A stretch of DNA of 34,159 nucleotides, from positions 1 to 34,159 of IMG/VR virus record IMGVR_UViG_3300030107_001586, one strand, 5' to 3'. How positions within the stretch are numbered: position 1 is the first letter of the stretch; every line of letters starts with the position of its first letter. Of this stretch, positions 32,501-34,159 are shown piece after piece. The notes beneath the pieces were generated by a model. It was given only the letters and a program-made list of their open reading frames with translations, did not search any database and had not been told where the DNA came from. A program made the translations under genes and the position numbers. This stretch comes from a virus.

Positions 32501-32548
32501 TTATCTGCTAAAGTAAAACAACTCAAAGAACAATTAGAGGACAAGTAA
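29525..32548 (+). CDS. Tail fibre with YadA-head-like repeats and S74 chaperone
   Basis: The 1007-residue protein has four parts: a short N-terminal region, a beta-rich region with fibre-like phrases (GDITITGDLKVEGNAG), about 30 short repeats from roughly residue 360 to 850 (for example NVAIGYQAG, NTALGSHAG, NTVIGHVAG), and a C-terminal Peptidase_S74 domain. The repeats resemble trimeric-autotransporter head repeats that form a left-handed beta roll in a trimer. The S74 domain begins at Ser891 in SDKRIKKDI, where self-cleavage would release the chaperone; RPVTYKKK and YGFIAQEV are family phrases. Likely the receptor-binding fibre. Confidence 0.85.
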   Translation: MLKSMISSIATGMASGGTIDGDITITGDLKVEGNAGVTYSEIVESSQESVANFVGSNANRAWIGIDSTATGGDQWLLMSSANSGTSTGGAGAFAIVNNDTSVVPLTISSAGAVSISSSSIASIERTSSETNTVRGSLYIKHTTDGNMADNFGSAVSFQIKDSAGTDNDIAHIFAQRDGADNSGALLFKTISSGTANSAMKISANGLVTITNGAAGLNIVNTGNLTAFHIPSSSNYQIGTQTNDKMSFWTNNSHVMTMAADGDVMIGTTTSSGGKLTVYEAGGAYLYLQNSTTGTGSEGISIQAYEDDGYIANYSGSAGKLIFTVNNASTTTMVLDNNSKISLANNDGGTGNTIFGYGTGGTVQSGSNYNVLMGWDVANQGLNGGTFNVSIGTNSSRGLTSGDYNTAVGSNALYAITTGSDNVAIGRSAGASITEGLYNVAIGGYALDAITVQSNNVAIGYQAGTALNHTDSNGSVLIGLQAGKDQTTAVSTFIGCRAGAEADATTTNAVYNTYVGYESGRFLDDGTYNTALGHQAMRSADADGQAGDRNVAVGYNALQGLTDGGHNTALGSHAGDALTTGNYNVAIGNDALSASQTGSSNIAIGWQAMYGSNHTDADGTIAIGTRALEALSSGQYNTVIGHVAGVAISTGDKNTLLGYQALYQATGTSDTTCVGYQSGYYATGSYNTYIGNMAGKSANGANGSWNVAVGDNALLSLTTGNKNIAIGYQAADAMTTGVQNVAIGYQAMTTNTTGYGNVGIGERSLNSLNSSDDTTTEATYNTAVGRTSGFALTTGERNTLLGAGSGQGINEGDMNTFIGAYAGENITTGSNNIALGHHINMSAVNVTNEIVIGSGAGINDDFEGGGTDTIRIGRAAEYMQGDLTSNTWAHGSDKRIKKDIKDSDLGLSFIKDLRPVTYKKKAPSEYPKEFKGYNKNDTKASNKKHYGFIAQEVKEAMDKAEHSDFTMWSEASDGMQELSEATLVVPLIKAVQELSAKVKQLKEQLEDK

Positions 32549-32872
32549 ATGAAAAACTATAAAGCAATGAAAACTGCTAAAAGTTGGTCTGTGAAAAAAA
32601 TTAAAGTTGTTGATTCTCCAGCTGTTAAAGAAGTTAAAGATGATGATGGGAAAATAGTGAGAGCAGCTGAGGCTGAACAATCACATGACGAACTTCAGTT
32701 AGTTAGGAAGCAATTTGACTCAGCTACTGGTAAAGCATTAGATGATTTAGTTCAATCTTATGATTTAAGTGATGTTGCTAATGATATTACTCGCATAAAA
32801 GCTGATATTAAATCACTACAAGATGAACAGGCTGATTTAGAAGAGCTTGAAAAAGATTTAAAAGCACTTTAA
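32549..32872 (+). CDS. Coiled-coil protein after fibre gene
   Basis: The 107-residue charged protein has a central acidic linker and a heptad-rich C-terminal third (ADIKSLQDEQADLEELEKDL). It starts on the base after the fibre stop, so translation is coupled. A fibre chaperone or attachment role is possible but unproven. No family recognised. Confidence 0.5.
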   Translation: MKNYKAMKTAKSWSVKKIKVVDSPAVKEVKDDDGKIVRAAEAEQSHDELQLVRKQFDSATGKALDDLVQSYDLSDVANDITRIKADIKSLQDEQADLEELEKDLKAL

Positions 32873-32894
32873 ACAATAAAAAAAGGAGTACATA

Positions 32895-33125
32895 GTGGCT
32901 AAAAAACAAAAAGAAAAGCCTCAAAAGTTGACTTTATTTGATAAAGAATATCTAATAGATGACCTAACGGATGAGCAAAAAGTTATGTTAAATCATATTT
33001 CTGATTTAGAAAACAAGATAAATAGCATGGCATTTAATTTAGACCAATTAACAGTTGGGAAAGAGTCTTTTATTAGTAAACTAAAAGATTCACTAGAAGC
33101 TGAAGAGGTCGAAAAAGAAAAATAA
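32895..33125 (+). CDS. Small helical protein, GTG start
   Basis: A 76-residue basic-then-acidic protein with a GTG start 9 bases after AAAGGAG. It begins MAKKQKEKPQKLTLFDKEY and has a helical hairpin (ISDLENKINSMAFNLDQL), like the small coiled-coil proteins often found after tail-fibre genes. Function unknown; it shares one base with the next gene. Confidence 0.5.
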   Translation: MAKKQKEKPQKLTLFDKEYLIDDLTDEQKVMLNHISDLENKINSMAFNLDQLTVGKESFISKLKDSLEAEEVEKEK

Positions 33126-33397
33126 TGCTTATTCGTAGATGTGCAAAGGGTGGTAAGGTTTATATTTTTAAACCAAGAACAAAAGAAAATTCAACTTACA
33201 AATTTAGTGAAGATGAAATAGTTTCTTTTGATGCACAGAATAAGAGTTATATTGTTACAAGTGATGGGGTAGTAGTTAAAAGAACCGATTCATTTATTAC
33301 TGCCCAATCATCTTTTTTTGATGAATCTGAAGATGATATAAAACATATTGAAGTCGGTAAGCATAAAATAATTAATGGAATAGCAACCGAGGTCTAA
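33125..33397 (+). CDS. Protein of unknown function, 90 residues
   Basis: Beta-rich N-terminal half (CAKGGKVYIFKPRTKENSTY), followed by alternating strands and an acidic section (FFDESEDDIKHIEVGKH). It lies in a coupled string of small genes after the fibre gene, sharing single-base overlaps at both ends. No family recognised. Confidence 0.45.
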   Translation: MLIRRCAKGGKVYIFKPRTKENSTYKFSEDEIVSFDAQNKSYIVTSDGVVVKRTDSFITAQSSFFDESEDDIKHIEVGKHKIINGIATEV

Positions 33398-33714
33398 TGA
33401 GTGAGAAACCAAAGACATATAGGTCGTATGGGATGGCAAAAATTGATGATAATTTTCGTATTAGCCTTAACATTAAGTGGCTTGGGCAAATTATCGTTGC
33501 AGTTGCTTTTATTGTGTTGGGCTACTTACGAATTGAAAATCGCCTTGCAGAGCTTGAGCGAAGAATGGAACTTGCTGATAATAGGATATTAGAACTTGTG
33601 GAAAAGAATCAAATAGAAGAACAAAAGACTAGGGAAGCAATGGAAGAACGCATCTCTTTTTTTGAGCGAGAACTTAATTTAAATCCATTTAGTTGGAGGA
33701 AGAAAAAGAAATAA
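33397..33714 (+). CDS. Single-TM coiled-coil protein
   Basis: The 105-residue protein has one transmembrane helix at about residues 27-44 (WLGQIIVAVAFIVLGYL), a long charged coiled coil (residues 45-95) and a Lys-rich end. The build resembles the four other membrane proteins of the lysis region, which start just across the circular junction. It may be a spanin-like or accessory lysis factor. No signal or lipobox is seen. Confidence 0.55.
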   Translation: MSEKPKTYRSYGMAKIDDNFRISLNIKWLGQIIVAVAFIVLGYLRIENRLAELERRMELADNRILELVEKNQIEEQKTREAMEERISFFERELNLNPFSWRKKKK

Positions 33715-33809
33715 TGCCAAAAGGAAAAGGAACATATGGTTCAAAGCGTGGAAGACCAAAGAAAAAAAATAATAAAATAAAATCTAAAAGAGCATATAAA
33801 AAGAAATGA
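33714..33809 (+). CDS. 31-residue basic protein with AT-hook-like core
   Basis: The ATG overlaps the previous stop (TAATG) and the TGA overlaps the next ATG. The peptide starts MPKGKGTYGSKRGRPKKK; its RGRP core is the classical AT-hook that binds the minor groove of AT-rich DNA. From memory, similar peptides starting M-P-x-G-K-G-T-Y-G recur in aquatic phages. DNA binding is inference; the frame and overlaps are clear. Confidence 0.6.
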   Translation: MPKGKGTYGSKRGRPKKKNNKIKSKRAYKKK

Positions 33810-34063
33810 AAAGAGTTACTATAAAAGATAATGTTAAATATTTAGGTGGAACTCAAAATGGTAGGCTCGTAAAACCATCAATAGCTAATGCCTGTATAAG
33901 TTCTAATATGCCTGTTTGCTTTACAAAACCTCTTTTATTTGAGGACTATCCAATGGCTCTTGATGAGCATTATGAGCATAAAATAATTAAAACAGATAAT
34001 GGTGATGAAAAAATTGTTTTTAGATTAGTAAAAAGTGAAAAAAGAGAAATTACTGGGTTTTAA
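33806..34063 (+). CDS. Protein of unknown function, 85 residues
   Basis: Small alpha/beta protein beginning MKRVTIKDNVKYLGGTQNGR with a C-terminal charged strand region. It overlaps the AT-hook gene by 4 bases and its stop is followed directly by the ATG of the 88-residue membrane protein. The last 18 bases are repeated as the first 18 of the window, because the map is circular. No family recognised. Confidence 0.5.
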   Translation: MKRVTIKDNVKYLGGTQNGRLVKPSIANACISSNMPVCFTKPLLFEDYPMALDEHYEHKIIKTDNGDEKIVFRLVKSEKREITGF

Positions 34064-34159
34064 ATGACATCTGAAATTATAACATTAGTACAAGAATTAG
34101 GATTTCCAGTTGCTCTTAGCGTTGGATTAGCTTTTGCTTTGTATAGCGTAGTAAGATTT
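34046..34159. repeat. Terminal direct repeat, right copy
   Basis: Identical to bases 1-114. It closes the map: the gene ending at 34063 and the gene beginning at 34064 continue at the left end without a break. A real virion end with a 114-bp repeat is an alternative to an assembly overlap. Confidence 0.9.
34064..34159 (+). CDS. Start of the 88-residue membrane protein (duplicate, cut by window end)
   Basis: The first 32 codons of the holin-like YvrJ-type protein that is complete at the left end of the window. It is cut by the end of the sequence, not broken by mutation, and should not be counted as a second gene. Confidence 0.85.
   Translation, partial: MTSEIITLVQELGFPVALSVGLAFALYSVVRF

Noticed and set aside
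1-34159. Prophage or lysogeny module with attP.
   Set aside because: No integrase, excisionase or CI-like repressor was recognised, and no tRNA-3'-end-like attachment core was seen.

Overview
This window is an essentially complete genome of an AT-rich tailed phage (Caudoviricetes, siphovirus-type), mapped as a circle. The last 114 bases (34046-34159) repeat the first 114 exactly, so one turn is about 34,045 bp. Every gene I can support lies on the + strand, mostly with ATGA or TAATG overlaps. Clear Shine-Dalgarno sequences and three promoters of the TTGCnn-17 bp-TAnnTT type point to a bacterial host that is probably not a Bacteroidetes (those rarely use SD and have a different promoter consensus). 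AT richness, the DUF5681/TerL pair, the small basic proteins and the LamG tail protein resemble uncultured aquatic phages; the host itself is not identifiable. No integrase, repressor, tRNA, polymerase or CRISPR array was found, so it looks lytic and host-dependent for replication.

Layout. (1) 22754-29531: DUF5681 protein (small-terminase position), large terminase, portal, gpG-like and MuF-like head proteins, scaffold, major capsid protein and two paralogous small proteins. (2) 29525-1614 across the junction: a 1007-residue fibre with self-chaperoning C-terminus, small accessory proteins, five single-TM/coiled-coil proteins and an M15 endopeptidase (lysis region). (3) 1631-11859: a zinc-ribbon metallophosphoesterase, head-tail connector, tail terminator, tail tube, lambda G/GT-like chaperones joined by a -1 frameshift, tape measure, LamG-containing tail hub and a tip protein. 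(4) 11860-14974: a foldable intergenic element, then early genes behind two near-identical promoters: small unknowns, a PNKP-like phosphatase, a histone-fold candidate, an HNH protein and a winged-helix protein. (5) 14975-15189: a gene-free stretch with a 13-bp hairpin and a pseudoknot-capable RNA-like element. (6) 15190-17709: OB-fold-like protein, HNH/NinG-like nuclease, replication initiator-like protein. (7) 17706-19420: a TAGT-type DNA glycosyltransferase with a sugar-nucleotide epimerase. (8) 19421-22657: third promoter copy, then amidoligase, class II glutamine amidotransferase and gamma-glutamyl cyclotransferase-like protein.

The two most interesting modules are (7) and (8). The first looks like a DNA-base glycosylation cassette, but the enzyme that would make the acceptor base is not visible. 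The second looks like an amide-bond-forming set (ligase, ammonia donor, gamma-glutamyl remover) driven by its own early-type promoter. Both assignments rest on motifs read by eye and memory of the families; no database search was possible.
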